Source: JAHIQC01 sp964565645 (GTDB lineage: Bacteria > Actinomycetota > Coriobacteriia > Anaerosomatales > JAHIQC01). From it: DNA of 21,268 bases. Below the pieces are notes generated by a model, which did not search any database, had not been told where the DNA came from, and saw only the letters and a list, made by a program, of their open reading frames with translations. The position numbers and the translations under genes were made by a program. The stretch's first letter is position 1. Every line of letters begins with the position of its first letter. The stretch lies in contig CAZMFQ010000019.1 of NCBI GenBank assembly GCA_964565645.1, positions 1-21,268 of the forward strand. The letters run 5' to 3'. Positions 13,576 to 20,493 of the stretch are shown piece after piece.

Positions 13576-14730
13576 GTGGCTGCATCCACCGATGCTCCGC
13601 ACGGTGGTCTTGCGGCCGCCAGCGGGCCACTCAGGCTTACGCTCGACGGGCCGCTGAGGCTCGTCGGCGGAGCCATACTCGAATCCGTCGAGGTCGCGTA
13701 CGAGACCTTCGGCACGCTCGCCGGAGACGGCAGCAACGCCGTCCTCGTATGCCACGCCCTTTCCGGCGACGCACACGTTGCGACGGGTCCCGATGCCGAG
13801 GGGCGTGTGCGGCCCGGATGGTGGAACGGCATGGTGGGGCCGGGGCTCCCGATCGACACCACCCGCTACTTCGTCATCTGCGCCAACGTACTCGGCGGCT
13901 GCTTGGGGACGACCGGCCCGGGGAGCTTCGACCCCGCGACCGGTCAGCGCTGGGGCCTGCGCTTCCCGCTCCTTACGATCGAAGACATGGTGGACGCGCA
14001 GGTGCGCTTGCTTGATGCGCTCGGCATCGACACGCTCCTGGCAGTCGTCGGGGGCTCCATGGGCGGGATGCAGGCACTCGCATTCGCGTCCCACTACCCG
14101 CAGCGCGTGCGTTCAATCGTCGCGGCGGCCAGCACGGCACGCCTGGGCGCGCAGTCCATCGCCTTCAACGAGGTGGGCCGCGCGGCGATCCTCGCCGACC
14201 CCGCCTTCCAGGGCGGCGGTTACGCGCCCGATGAGCAACCGCGTGACGGCCTCGCCATTGCGCGCATGATCGGCCACATCACCTACCTCTCCGAAGGCGG
14301 CATGCGGGAGAAGTTCGGCCGTCGGCTCCGGGACCGGGAAGACCATGCGTTCGAGTTCGTGAGCGAGTTCGAGGTCGAGTCCTACCTCGCGCATCAGGGC
14401 CGCAAGTTCGTCGAGCGGTTCGATGCGAACACCTACCTGTATATGACCAAGGCGATGGACTACTTCGACTGGGCGCCGCCGGCCTCCGGCGATCTCCCCC
14501 GGTTCCTCGTCCTGTCGTTCACCTCGGACTGGCTCTTCCCAACCGCTCAGGCACGCGAGATCGTGCGCCAGTTGCTGGCGCGCGGCGCTGACGTGAGCTT
14601 TGCCGAGGTGGAGAGCCCGTACGGTCACGACGCTTTCCTGCTGGAGTGCGAGCAGCAGGGTGCGCTCATCGGCGCATTCCTGGAGCGGTCGTGCGCCCTG
14701 TCGCGCCTCACCGAGAGGAGGGCGTCATGA
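13576..14730 (+). CDS. metX: Homoserine O-acetyltransferase
   Basis: The 384-residue alpha/beta-hydrolase-fold enzyme activates homoserine by acyl transfer. The nucleophile is S161 in G-G-S-M-G-G-M-Q, with D318 (F-T-S-D-W-L-F) and H351 (Y-G-H-D-A-F) completing the triad; the early VCHALSGDAHV and NVLGGCLGTTGP motifs are standard. The start is a GTG one base after the metY stop, with GAGGCGG upstream. Neighbouring metY, which uses O-acetylhomoserine, favours acetyl over succinyl as the acyl group. The longer open frame into metY is a shadow. The stop overlaps the metW start (ATGA). Confidence 0.95.
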   Translation: MAASTDAPHGGLAAASGPLRLTLDGPLRLVGGAILESVEVAYETFGTLAGDGSNAVLVCHALSGDAHVATGPDAEGRVRPGWWNGMVGPGLPIDTTRYFVICANVLGGCLGTTGPGSFDPATGQRWGLRFPLLTIEDMVDAQVRLLDALGIDTLLAVVGGSMGGMQALAFASHYPQRVRSIVAAASTARLGAQSIAFNEVGRAAILADPAFQGGGYAPDEQPRDGLAIARMIGHITYLSEGGMREKFGRRLRDREDHAFEFVSEFEVESYLAHQGRKFVERFDANTYLYMTKAMDYFDWAPPASGDLPRFLVLSFTSDWLFPTAQAREIVRQLLARGADVSFAEVESPYGHDAFLLECEQQGALIGAFLERSCALSRLTERRAS

Positions 14731-15344
14731 CGGCCGCCGAACTGCTCCGGTCCGATCTGCGCCTGCTGTCCGACCTCGTCCCCGAAGGCAGCCGGGTTCT
14801 CGACCTGGGCTGCGGCGATGGCGCGCTCCTCGAGTACCTTCGCGACCGGCGCGCCTGTACCGTCCGCGGCATCGAGCTCTCGACCGGCGGGGTCACCGCG
14901 TGCGTCGCCCGCGGCCTTTCGGTCATACAGACCGACCTTGAGGAGGGCCTGCGGGACATCTGCGACGATGCGTTCGACGTGGTCGTGGTGTCGCAGACGC
15001 TGCAGGAGGTGCGCAACCTGCGTCAGCTGGTGGCGGAGATCATGCGGGTAGGCCGGCGGGCGATCGTCTCCTACCCGAACTTCGGCCATCTCTCCGCACG
15101 GTTGCGCCTCGGCCTGCGCGGCCGGATGCCGGTATCCGAATCACTGCCGTATCAGTGGTACGACACGCCGAACCTCCACTTCACCACGATGAGCGACTTC
15201 CGGATCCTCTGCGAACAGGCCGGAATGACCGTCGAGCGGGAGATAGGCTTGCGCCTCCGTCACGGACGCGTCGAGCACGTGTCCTGGGCTCCCAATCTGC
15301 GCGCCGAACTGGCGGTCGCGGTGCTGGTGCGCCCGACCGCATGA
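14727..15344 (+). CDS. metW: Methionine biosynthesis protein MetW (SAM-methyltransferase fold)
   Basis: The 205-residue protein has the SAM-binding glycine loop V24-L-D-L-G-C-G-D-G32 and the MetW-typical segments D-L-E-E-G-L, S-Q-T-L-Q-E-V and S-Y-P-N-F-G-H, then W-Y-D-T-P-N-L-H-F-T. MetW is found fused to or beside MetX in many bacteria and is thought to support homoserine acyltransferase activity; its own methyl acceptor is not established. It overlaps metX by four bases (ATGA) and has GAGAGGAGG upstream, so it is translated with it. It is the last certain gene of the metYXW operon. Confidence 0.92.
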   Translation: MTAAELLRSDLRLLSDLVPEGSRVLDLGCGDGALLEYLRDRRACTVRGIELSTGGVTACVARGLSVIQTDLEEGLRDICDDAFDVVVVSQTLQEVRNLRQLVAEIMRVGRRAIVSYPNFGHLSARLRLGLRGRMPVSESLPYQWYDTPNLHFTTMSDFRILCEQAGMTVEREIGLRLRHGRVEHVSWAPNLRAELAVAVLVRPTA

Positions 15345-15475
15345 TGGAGGCGTTTGCCCTGGTCGAAGATGGAAGTGACTGGCACTCCCTGTTGCCCACA
15401 GTCCTCGTGGGGTTGCCACATCGCACGTTCAAGTCCTCGTGGCTCGACCAACTCTTGACAGGGCAATCAATCTGA
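15341..15475 (+). CDS. Possible 44-residue ORF overlapping the metW stop
   Basis: Two consecutive ATG codons (15341, 15344) overlap the metW TGA in an ATGA arrangement and open a 44-codon frame that ends just before a terminator hairpin. There is no ribosome-binding site of its own, so it would depend on coupling. I recognise no motif. It may be a real coupled small protein or chance. Confidence 0.25.
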   Translation: MMEAFALVEDGSDWHSLLPTVLVGLPHRTFKSSWLDQLLTGQSI

Positions 15476-15489
15476 CTGCAACTGACGAA

Positions 15490-15521
15490 GGAGCGGGACG
15501 GCCAGGTGGCCGTCCCGCTCC
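15490..15521. terminator. Terminator hairpin after metYXW
   Basis: GGAGCGGGACGGCC and GGCCGTCCCGCTCC form a perfect 14-bp stem with loop AGGT. No T-tract follows, as is common in high-GC genomes. It closes the met operon and could also stop minus-strand transcription coming from the small gene at 15618. Confidence 0.75.
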
Positions 15522-15617
15522 GCATAATGCCGTCATCCCTCGTGCATCTTGGGGACGACCGTCGGCAGACACACCCGCAGGATCCGAGACGATCGACAGA
15601 GAGCCGAATGCCGACGG

Positions 15618-15749
15618 CTACTCCGCGTCGTCCCAGGAGTCCTCAGGAGTTTCGGCAACCAGCTCTTCAATGATTGCCGTGCACGTATGTGCCTGCATGG
15701 GTAGCGAATCCTCAGGCGGGAGCACCGCGTTCGCGGGCTGCTCGTCCAT
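15618..15749 (-). CDS. Small acidic protein, unknown function
   Basis: A 43-codon ORF on the minus strand starts with ATG at 15749, four bases after a strong ribosome-binding site GAGGAGGG, and has a sigma-70-like promoter 39 bp upstream. The protein is strongly acidic, especially at the C-terminus (E-E-L-V-A-E-T-P-E-D-S-W-D-D-A-E), with one Cys (T-C-T-A) and no membrane segment. It lies 122 bp downstream of cadC on the same strand and may also be read from the cadC promoter. No family is recognised. The ribosome-binding site and promoter are the main reasons to call it. Confidence 0.55.
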   Translation of the reverse strand: MDEQPANAVLPPEDSLPMQAHTCTAIIEELVAETPEDSWDDAE

Positions 15750-15787
15750 GTCGCCCTCCTCGTCTCGGGGAGTGCCTGTCTCAGGCG

Positions 15788-15816
15788 ATTATCGGCGGCT
15801 CGCTTTCACACAGCAA
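15788..15816 (-). promoter_or_regulatory. Probable promoter of the small acidic gene
   Basis: On the minus strand TTGCTG (15816-15811) and GATAAT (15793-15788) are spaced by 17 bp. The -10 matches the consensus in five of six bases. Transcription would begin near 15780, about 30 bases before the ATG at 15749. Confidence 0.45.
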
Positions 15817-15871
15817 GGCCTTGAACCGCACGCGTGACATGTGGTTTCGCCCCACGGCAACGACAGCCCGG

Positions 15872-16225
15872 CTAGCGACTCAGGTATGTCCTGATCGCTT
15901 CCAATACGGGGCGCAACGCCTCGTCGGCCAGCCGGTAGTAGACCAGTCTGCCATCACGGCGATAGTCGACGAGCCCGGTCCGGTAAAGGAGGCGCAAGTG
16001 ATACGAGGCGGCAGCGCTCGTCACTCCCACGACCGCGGCGACGTCGCACACGCACAGCTCCGACTGGCTCAGCGCGTAGAGCACCTTGAACCGGGTATCG
16101 TCAGCGAGATTGGTCACGAACTCGCCTACGCCGCCAAGAGCGCTGACGACGGGCCGCAGCTCGTCCACCTTGTCGGCATGCACGCACTCGATCTCACAAA
16201 CGGGCGGATTGGTCTGCTTGCCCAC
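15872..16225 (-). CDS. cadC: ArsR/SmtB-family metal sensor, CadC type
   Basis: The 117-residue winged-helix repressor has the alpha3N-type metal site: an N-terminal pair C-E-I-E-C and the helix motif E-L-C-V-C-D-V-A, together the four thiolates that bind Cd(II), Pb(II) or Bi(III) in CadC. The recognition helix region reads V-T-S-A-A-A-S-Y-H-L-R-L-L and the wing R-R-D-G-R-L-V-Y-Y. The start is GTG 16225 with TAGGAGG four bases upstream; the frame remains open further upstream but crosses the operator. It is divergent from the P1B ATPase gene, which it should repress until metal binds. Both genes probably respond together, because the operators lie between them. Confidence 0.92.
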   Translation of the reverse strand: MGKQTNPPVCEIECVHADKVDELRPVVSALGGVGEFVTNLADDTRFKVLYALSQSELCVCDVAAVVGVTSAAASYHLRLLYRTGLVDYRRDGRLVYYRLADEALRPVLEAIRTYLSR

Positions 16226-16237
16226 GGGGCCTCCTAG

Positions 16238-16259
16238 ACACTCAAGTAGTTGCTTGACC
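16238..16259. promoter_or_regulatory. CadC operator 1
   Basis: ACACTCAAG begins an inverted repeat TCAAG-TAGTTG-CTTGA (16242-16257). The same architecture with the same 6-bp spacer recurs at 16278-16301. It overlaps the -35 of the cadA promoter. The ACTCAA...TTGA pattern resembles known CadC binding sites. Confidence 0.7.
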
Positions 16260-16282
16260 ATCATATTACAAACCCATACACT
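16254..16282 (+). promoter_or_regulatory. cadA promoter
   Basis: TTGACC (-35, 16254-16259) and TACACT (-10, 16277-16282) are spaced by 17 bp. The -35 lies in operator 1 and the -10 in operator 2, so a bound repressor would block both elements. On the opposite strand TATGAT (16265-16260) could be the -10 of cadC. Confidence 0.65.
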
Positions 16283-16301
16283 CAAGCAGACGTTTGAGTG
16301 T
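16278..16301. promoter_or_regulatory. CadC operator 2
   Basis: ACACTCAA and TTGAGTGT are perfect 8-bp arms around GCAGACGT. The half-site TTTGAGTG is repeated directly at 16293-16300 and 16301-16308, offering a possible extra half-site toward cadA. Confidence 0.75.
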
Positions 16302-16338
16302 TTGAGTGGAGCATGTTCCAAGTCGCGGGAGGAACGTC

Positions 16339-18456
16339 ATGTCGTCAGCTGCCGGATCCGAGAGACACACGCTAATCGTCGAGGGGATCACTTGACTCGA
16401 CTGCGCGGCCAAGTTCGAGAAGAACGTGGCCAAGTTGCCCGGCGTGACCGAGGCACAACTCAATCCGACGGCCGGCAAACTCGCCGTCACGGGCGCATGC
16501 GATCTCGACGCCATCAGGGCCGAGGGCTGCAAGGAGAACTACACGATCCGGACCGTGGAGGAGCATCGCACCGCTCCCGTGGCCGAGACGGGTATCGACT
16601 GGGAGCTCGCTCGCACGGTCGCGTCGGGCGTCGGCGTCGCAGCCGGATTCGTCGCTGAGAAGCTCGGTGCGGTCACTCCTGTCTTCATGGCTCTCTACAT
16701 CGCCGCGATACTGCTTGGAGGATGGGGCAACTTCCGCAAGGCGGCGCGTTCCCTCCCGAAGTTCGATTTCAACATGAGTGTCCTGATGTCCTTCGCTATC
16801 GTCGGCGCCGGCGCGATCGGGGCGTGGGAGGAGGCGGCCGTTGTCGCATTCCTCTTCTCCGCATCCGAGATGCTTGAATCCTGGACCGTGGAGCGTGCGC
16901 GGCGCTCGATCGGCGACCTCATGGGCGGCGTGCCCAAGACCGCCCGCGTCCAGATGCCAGACGGCGACATCACGGAGAAGGCGGTAGAGGACGTCAGCGT
17001 GGGCGAGGTCATGGTCGTCCGCCCCGGCGAGAAGCTGGCACTCGATGGCTTGATCGAGTCCGGATCGTCGAGCATCGACGAGGCGACCATCACCGGCGAG
17101 TCCGTTCCTGCCGAGAAGACCGTGGGGGCCGAGGTGTTCGCGGGCACACTCAACGGCGAGGGCCTGCTGCTGGTGCGAGTGACACGCCTGGTCGACGACA
17201 CGACCGTCGCTCGTATCGTGCACATGGTCGAAGAGGCCCAGACCAAGAGGGCTCCCTCCCAGGCGTTCGTCGAGCGCTTCGCCGCCATCTACACTCCCGC
17301 CGTTCTCACGTTGGCCGCCGGGATCGTGCTGGTGCCACCCATCCTGTTCTCGCAACCTTGGGGCCCGTGGGTCTACCGAGGCCTTTCGCTGCTCATCGTC
17401 TCGTGTCCCTGCGCCCTCGTCGTGTCCACTCCGGTATCCATCGTGAGCGCCATCAGCAACGCGGCACGGCGGGGCGTGCTCATCAAGGGAGGCATCTACC
17501 TGGAGCAGATGGGCGCCATACGTGCGATCGCCTTCGACAAGACGGGCACGCTCACCGAAGGGCGCCCGTCGGTGACCGATGTGATCGCGCTCGATGGAGC
17601 CGACGAGACGAGGCTCCTCCAGCTTGCCGCGTCGCTGGAATCCGGATCGCAGCATCCGCTTGCGGCCGCGATCGTCCGTGAGGCCGAGGAGCGTTCGATA
17701 GGGCTGGTGCGCGTCGATGAGATGCAGTCCCTGTCGGGGCTTGGAGTCACCGCCTCAGTCGATGGTCACCAGATGGCCGTCGGCAGTTCCCGCATGTTCG
17801 CCGATGCCCTCGACCTCCCGAAGGCGGAGTCCGCCATCGGCGGTCTGCATCGCGATGGCAAGACCGTCGTGCTGGTTCAGCAGGATGGTGTCCTTGTGGG
17901 TGTCATCGGTATCGCGGATGAGGTCCGTGCGACGAGCCGCGAGGCGTTGGCGGCACTGAAGGGATCCGGCATCGAGCACACCATCATGCTCACCGGCGAC
18001 AACCCGGCGGCCGCCGCCGCGATCGCATCCCAGGCCGGCACCGACGAGTTCCGCGCCGAGTTGCTCCCGGAGGCCAAGCTTGATGCCGTGACGAGCCTGC
18101 TTGGTGAGTATGGGAAGGTCGCCATGGTGGGGGACGGCGTGAACGATGCTCCCGCACTCGCCACGGCAACGATCGGCATCGCGATGGGCGGAGCGGGCAC
18201 CGACACGGCCCTGGAGACCGCCGACATCGCACTGATGGCCGATGACCTGACCCAGCTTCCCTTCGCCGTGGGCCTGAGTCGGGCGGCGCTGCGGACCATC
18301 AAGATCAACATCGCATTCGCGATCGGCATCAAGCTGCTCGCACTGCTGCTCATGTTCCCGGGCTGGCTGACGCTCTGGATGGCGATCATGGCCGACATGG
18401 GAGCGTCGATCGTGGTGACCCTGAACGGGATACGGCTACTGCGGTGGCGGGCGTAG
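16339..18456 (+). CDS. cadA: P1B-2-type Zn/Cd/Pb ATPase, probable selenoprotein (UxxC in HMA domain)
   Basis: The full frame from ATG 16339 (GGGAGGAACGTC upstream) encodes 705 residues if TGA 16393-16395 is read as selenocysteine at position 19. The N-terminal HMA domain then reads V-E-G-I-T-U19-L-D-C22-A-A-K-F-E-K-N-V, with U at the first Cys of the metal-binding CxxC. The rest is an intact Zn(II)/Cd(II)/Pb(II) exporter: T252-G-E-S255, transmembrane metal site C356-P-C358, phosphorylated D400-K-T-G-T, S-Q-H-P-L and G598-D-G-V-N-D. It is divergent from cadC with shared operators. The alternative is a nonsense mutation with restart at GTG 16426, which would leave a pump lacking the HMA loop. 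I favour Sec because of the exact position and the SECIS-like hairpin. Confidence 0.85.
16393..16431 (+). other. In-frame UGA codon plus SECIS-like hairpin
   Basis: Twelve bases... starting at 16407 after the UGA (16393-16395), GGCCA (16407-16411) pairs with TGGCC (16427-16431) and GTTC (16413-16416) with GAAC (16422-16425), separated by an A/G mismatch. The apical loop is GAGAA (16417-16421). The loop begins 21 bases after the UGA and its first base is G, which agrees with the published description of bacterial SECIS elements (stem-loop directly downstream, guanine at the start of a small apical loop). Confidence 0.7.
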
Positions 18457-18567
18457 AGGTCAGACGGATTCGCGCAGACACTGATCCCCGCCGGTTCCGC
18501 GATGGCGCACCAGTTGCTTCTCAGAAGCACGGACAACGGCGTCCTGTCGACTTCTGACGAGCGAGAC

Positions 18568-18593
18568 TGTAAGGTCTCCGGCTCTCTCACGAC
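18568..18593 (+). promoter_or_regulatory. Probable ECF-type autoregulatory promoter
   Basis: TGTAAGG (18568-18574) and CGAC (18590-18593) are separated by 15 bp. The identical pair with identical spacing precedes the secreted-protein gene (19942-19967). Bipartite TGTAA-type -35 and CG-type -10 boxes with this spacing are typical of ECF sigma factors. The predicted start lies close to 18600, so the mRNA would be nearly leaderless. Confidence 0.65.
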
Positions 18594-18603
18594 ATAGGAG
18601 TAC

Positions 18604-19929
18604 ATGGACGCACCGCTGACACTCAGGCGCGTGGGCATCCGTCGCCGTTCGGACGAGGATGTGCTTGCCCTTGCCTTCGGTGGCGACCCAGTTGCCTTTG
18701 CCGAGGTCTACCGCCGCTACGACAGGCCCCTCTACGGCTATTGCCTTGCGCGGCTGATGGATCCGGAAGCCGCGGCCGATGCGGTCCAAGAGGTCTTCGT
18801 GCGTTTCCTCAACACCCCTCGCGAGGGGGTCGAGAAGCCTCGTGCCTGGCTCTACGGGGTTGCTCGAAACGTGACGGTGGACGCGATTCGTGCTCGGGTT
18901 CGCGCTCCTGTGACCGTTGATGACGAATCGATAGAGGACGCTGCGGAGTCGACGATCGATGCGGCAGACGAGTTCTTCGGTCGTGAGGACGCCCGTGACG
19001 TCTTCCTCGCGTTGCGCAGGATGCGACCGCGCTATCGGACAGCGCTCATCCTGCGAGACATGCACCACGAGTCGGCCGCCGATATGGCTGACGCACTGGT
19101 CATGACTCCCGGGGCCGTCGACACGCTCGTCAGCCGAGCCAGGGATGCATTCGGGCGGACCTACGGCGAGGTCGCCGGGCTTCCCTCGGACTGTCGCGAC
19201 GCGACGGCCGCGATCTACAAGCGCACGGGTACAGGGCTTGATGCCGAGGAGCAGCAGCGGCTCCAGTCGCACCTGATCATCTGCACCCGCTGTCGGGCGG
19301 AGGCGAAGATGGCCCACCGGCTCGACAGACTCTCCGCGCTGCTGCCGTTCTTCATCCCCACAGGCACGTCGGGGCACACGATATTCGAGCGGGCGGGGTT
19401 GTGGCTGAGAAGAGCGCCCGATTTGGCGGCACAGATCGGCTACGCGCTCGCGCCTGACCGGGCGGTTCCTGCCGCGAAGCTCGTGGCCGGCCTGCTCGCG
19501 GTTACGATCGTTGCGGGGGCCGGTGCCGCCTCAGTCGAGTCCCATCGGCGCAACGAGACGAGCGGCTCGACTCGCGTATCAACTGAACGATCCGACGGTG
19601 CCTCCTCCCAACGTGAGTGGCTGACATCGCACAACTGGGGGGGCGGCTGGGTGGGTGACCCGTTGCACAGCGGGACTGGGTGGGGCCAAGACGCGTGGTC
19701 GAGCGACTCTTCGCGCGTGGCGGGTGACGGTACGAGCTATGGAGGCGCCATCAACCCGACGGGTTCGCGCCCCTCGGACATGAACGGCGGCGGATACAAC
19801 GCCTCGGGTTCCGGCAGTACGTCGACCGGCTCGACATCGTTGACCGGAGGCGGCTGGACTTCGCACACCGGCGACACGTGGAACGGTTCGCGCTCCGGAC
19901 CGTCGGACTCGATCTCGCGACACTGGTGA
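18604..19929 (+). CDS. ECF sigma factor fused to zinc-finger anti-sigma-like domain, membrane helix and outer tail
   Basis: The 441-residue protein has sigma region 2 (about 25-85, with D-A-V-Q-E-V-F-V-R-F), sigma region 4 (about 135-180, R-Y-R-T-A-L-I-L-R-D and a helix-turn-helix), then a zinc-finger anti-sigma-type segment (C197, H223-x3-C227-x2-C230), one transmembrane helix (about 291-311) and about 130 Gly/Ser/Thr/Trp-rich residues outside the cell. It is thus a membrane-tethered sigma factor carrying its own regulator. Release by proteolysis or a conformational signal is likely but not visible. The ATG has TAGGAG five bases upstream, partly at the predicted transcription start. Its promoter element is shared with the next gene, implying autoregulation. 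ECF sigma-anti-sigma fusions are known in actinobacteria; I cannot assign the subgroup. Confidence 0.85.
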   Translation: MDAPLTLRRVGIRRRSDEDVLALAFGGDPVAFAEVYRRYDRPLYGYCLARLMDPEAAADAVQEVFVRFLNTPREGVEKPRAWLYGVARNVTVDAIRARVRAPVTVDDESIEDAAESTIDAADEFFGREDARDVFLALRRMRPRYRTALILRDMHHESAADMADALVMTPGAVDTLVSRARDAFGRTYGEVAGLPSDCRDATAAIYKRTGTGLDAEEQQRLQSHLIICTRCRAEAKMAHRLDRLSALLPFFIPTGTSGHTIFERAGLWLRRAPDLAAQIGYALAPDRAVPAAKLVAGLLAVTIVAGAGAASVESHRRNETSGSTRVSTERSDGASSQREWLTSHNWGGGWVGDPLHSGTGWGQDAWSSDSSRVAGDGTSYGGAINPTGSRPSDMNGGGYNASGSGSTSTGSTSLTGGGWTSHTGDTWNGSRSGPSDSISRHW

Positions 19930-19941
19930 TCAGACGAGAAC

Positions 19942-19967
19942 TGTAAGGAATACCGCTGCGGTTCGAC
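19942..19967 (+). promoter_or_regulatory. Second ECF-type promoter, same motif as 18568-18593
   Basis: TGTAAGG (19942-19948), 15 bp, CGAC (19964-19967). The shared block is longer than the -35 itself (ACTGTAAGG in both). The start is predicted near 19974, leaving a leader of about 57 bases before the ATG at 20031. Confidence 0.65.
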
Positions 19968-20030
19968 TTCTCTCTTGAACGGGCAGAGCGGCACACGCAG
20001 GCCGCCCGCTATTCGAGAGGAGCACATAGC

Positions 20031-20399
20031 ATGAAGAGAACGAGGTTCATCGCCGGCATCGCGGCAGCGCTCGTCGCCGGGCTCGTCCTGGGTGGAATCG
20101 GTGTGTCTGCCGCGTCAACCAGGACTGCGACGCCAGTCTCGCCTGCCGCACCCACCCGCAGGGAGGCTTCCAGCGTGCCGAGCGTAGCGGCTCCGGACCC
20201 CTCGCAGATGGCCATCACGCTCGCCGCGCCTAGCGCGCCGCAGATTGCGGCCGGCACTCCGACGCCGCGCACGCCGGACACGACCGTCCGAAACGCCTAC
20301 TGCGCGCCGCAGCGCGCTACGACCACCCCTCGGAGTGGTTACCGGGACTGCAACCGGTATAGCGACGGCATGAACGGCAACTCGAGGTGCGGCTGGTAG
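20031..20399 (+). CDS. Small secreted or anchored protein, likely sigma-factor target
   Basis: The 122-residue protein has a signal or anchor segment (M-K-R-T-R start, hydrophobic residues about 7-28), a long Pro/Ala/Thr/Ser-rich linker (about 29-85) and a small C-terminal region with three Cys (N-A-Y-C, Y-R-D-C, S-R-C-G-W) ending in Trp. No family is recognised. The ribosome-binding site GAGAGG lies about 10 bases before the ATG. It has its own ECF-type promoter and directly follows the sigma gene, so it may be the effector or the outer partner of the sigma factor's exposed tail. The tail of the sigma factor is similarly low in complexity, which supports an extracytoplasmic role for both. 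Confidence 0.7.
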   Translation: MKRTRFIAGIAAALVAGLVLGGIGVSAASTRTATPVSPAAPTRREASSVPSVAAPDPSQMAITLAAPSAPQIAAGTPTPRTPDTTVRNAYCAPQRATTTPRSGYRDCNRYSDGMNGNSRCGW

Positions 20400-20424
20400 T
20401 CGGTGACTCAGAAGCGCGAACGCC

Positions 20425-20446
20425 AGGGACCCCTTCGGGGGTCCCT
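20425..20446. terminator. Terminator between convergent genes
   Basis: AGGGACCCC and GGGGTCCCT form a 9-bp stem closed by a TTCG tetraloop, followed on the plus strand by TCGTTCTTCG. It lies 26 bp after the secreted-protein gene and 48 bp beyond the stop of the minus-strand larE, so it can serve both. Confidence 0.85.
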
Positions 20447-20493
20447 TCGTTCTTCGAGGGTCGGGGCTGAGGAGGCACACGTGGGAACAACAT

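Noticed and set aside
15426..15450. tRNA 3'-end-like string (GTTCAAGTC ... CTCGACCA) after metW
   Set aside because: The T-stem does not pair (C opposite C and further mismatches), no 5' acceptor or anticodon arm exists upstream, and it lies inside a possible small ORF. It is probably chance.
16426..18456. cadA starting at GTG 16426, after the TGA
   Set aside because: This start has no ribosome-binding site, and it would discard the conserved HMA metal loop that is plainly encoded upstream in the same frame after a proper ATG and ribosome-binding site.
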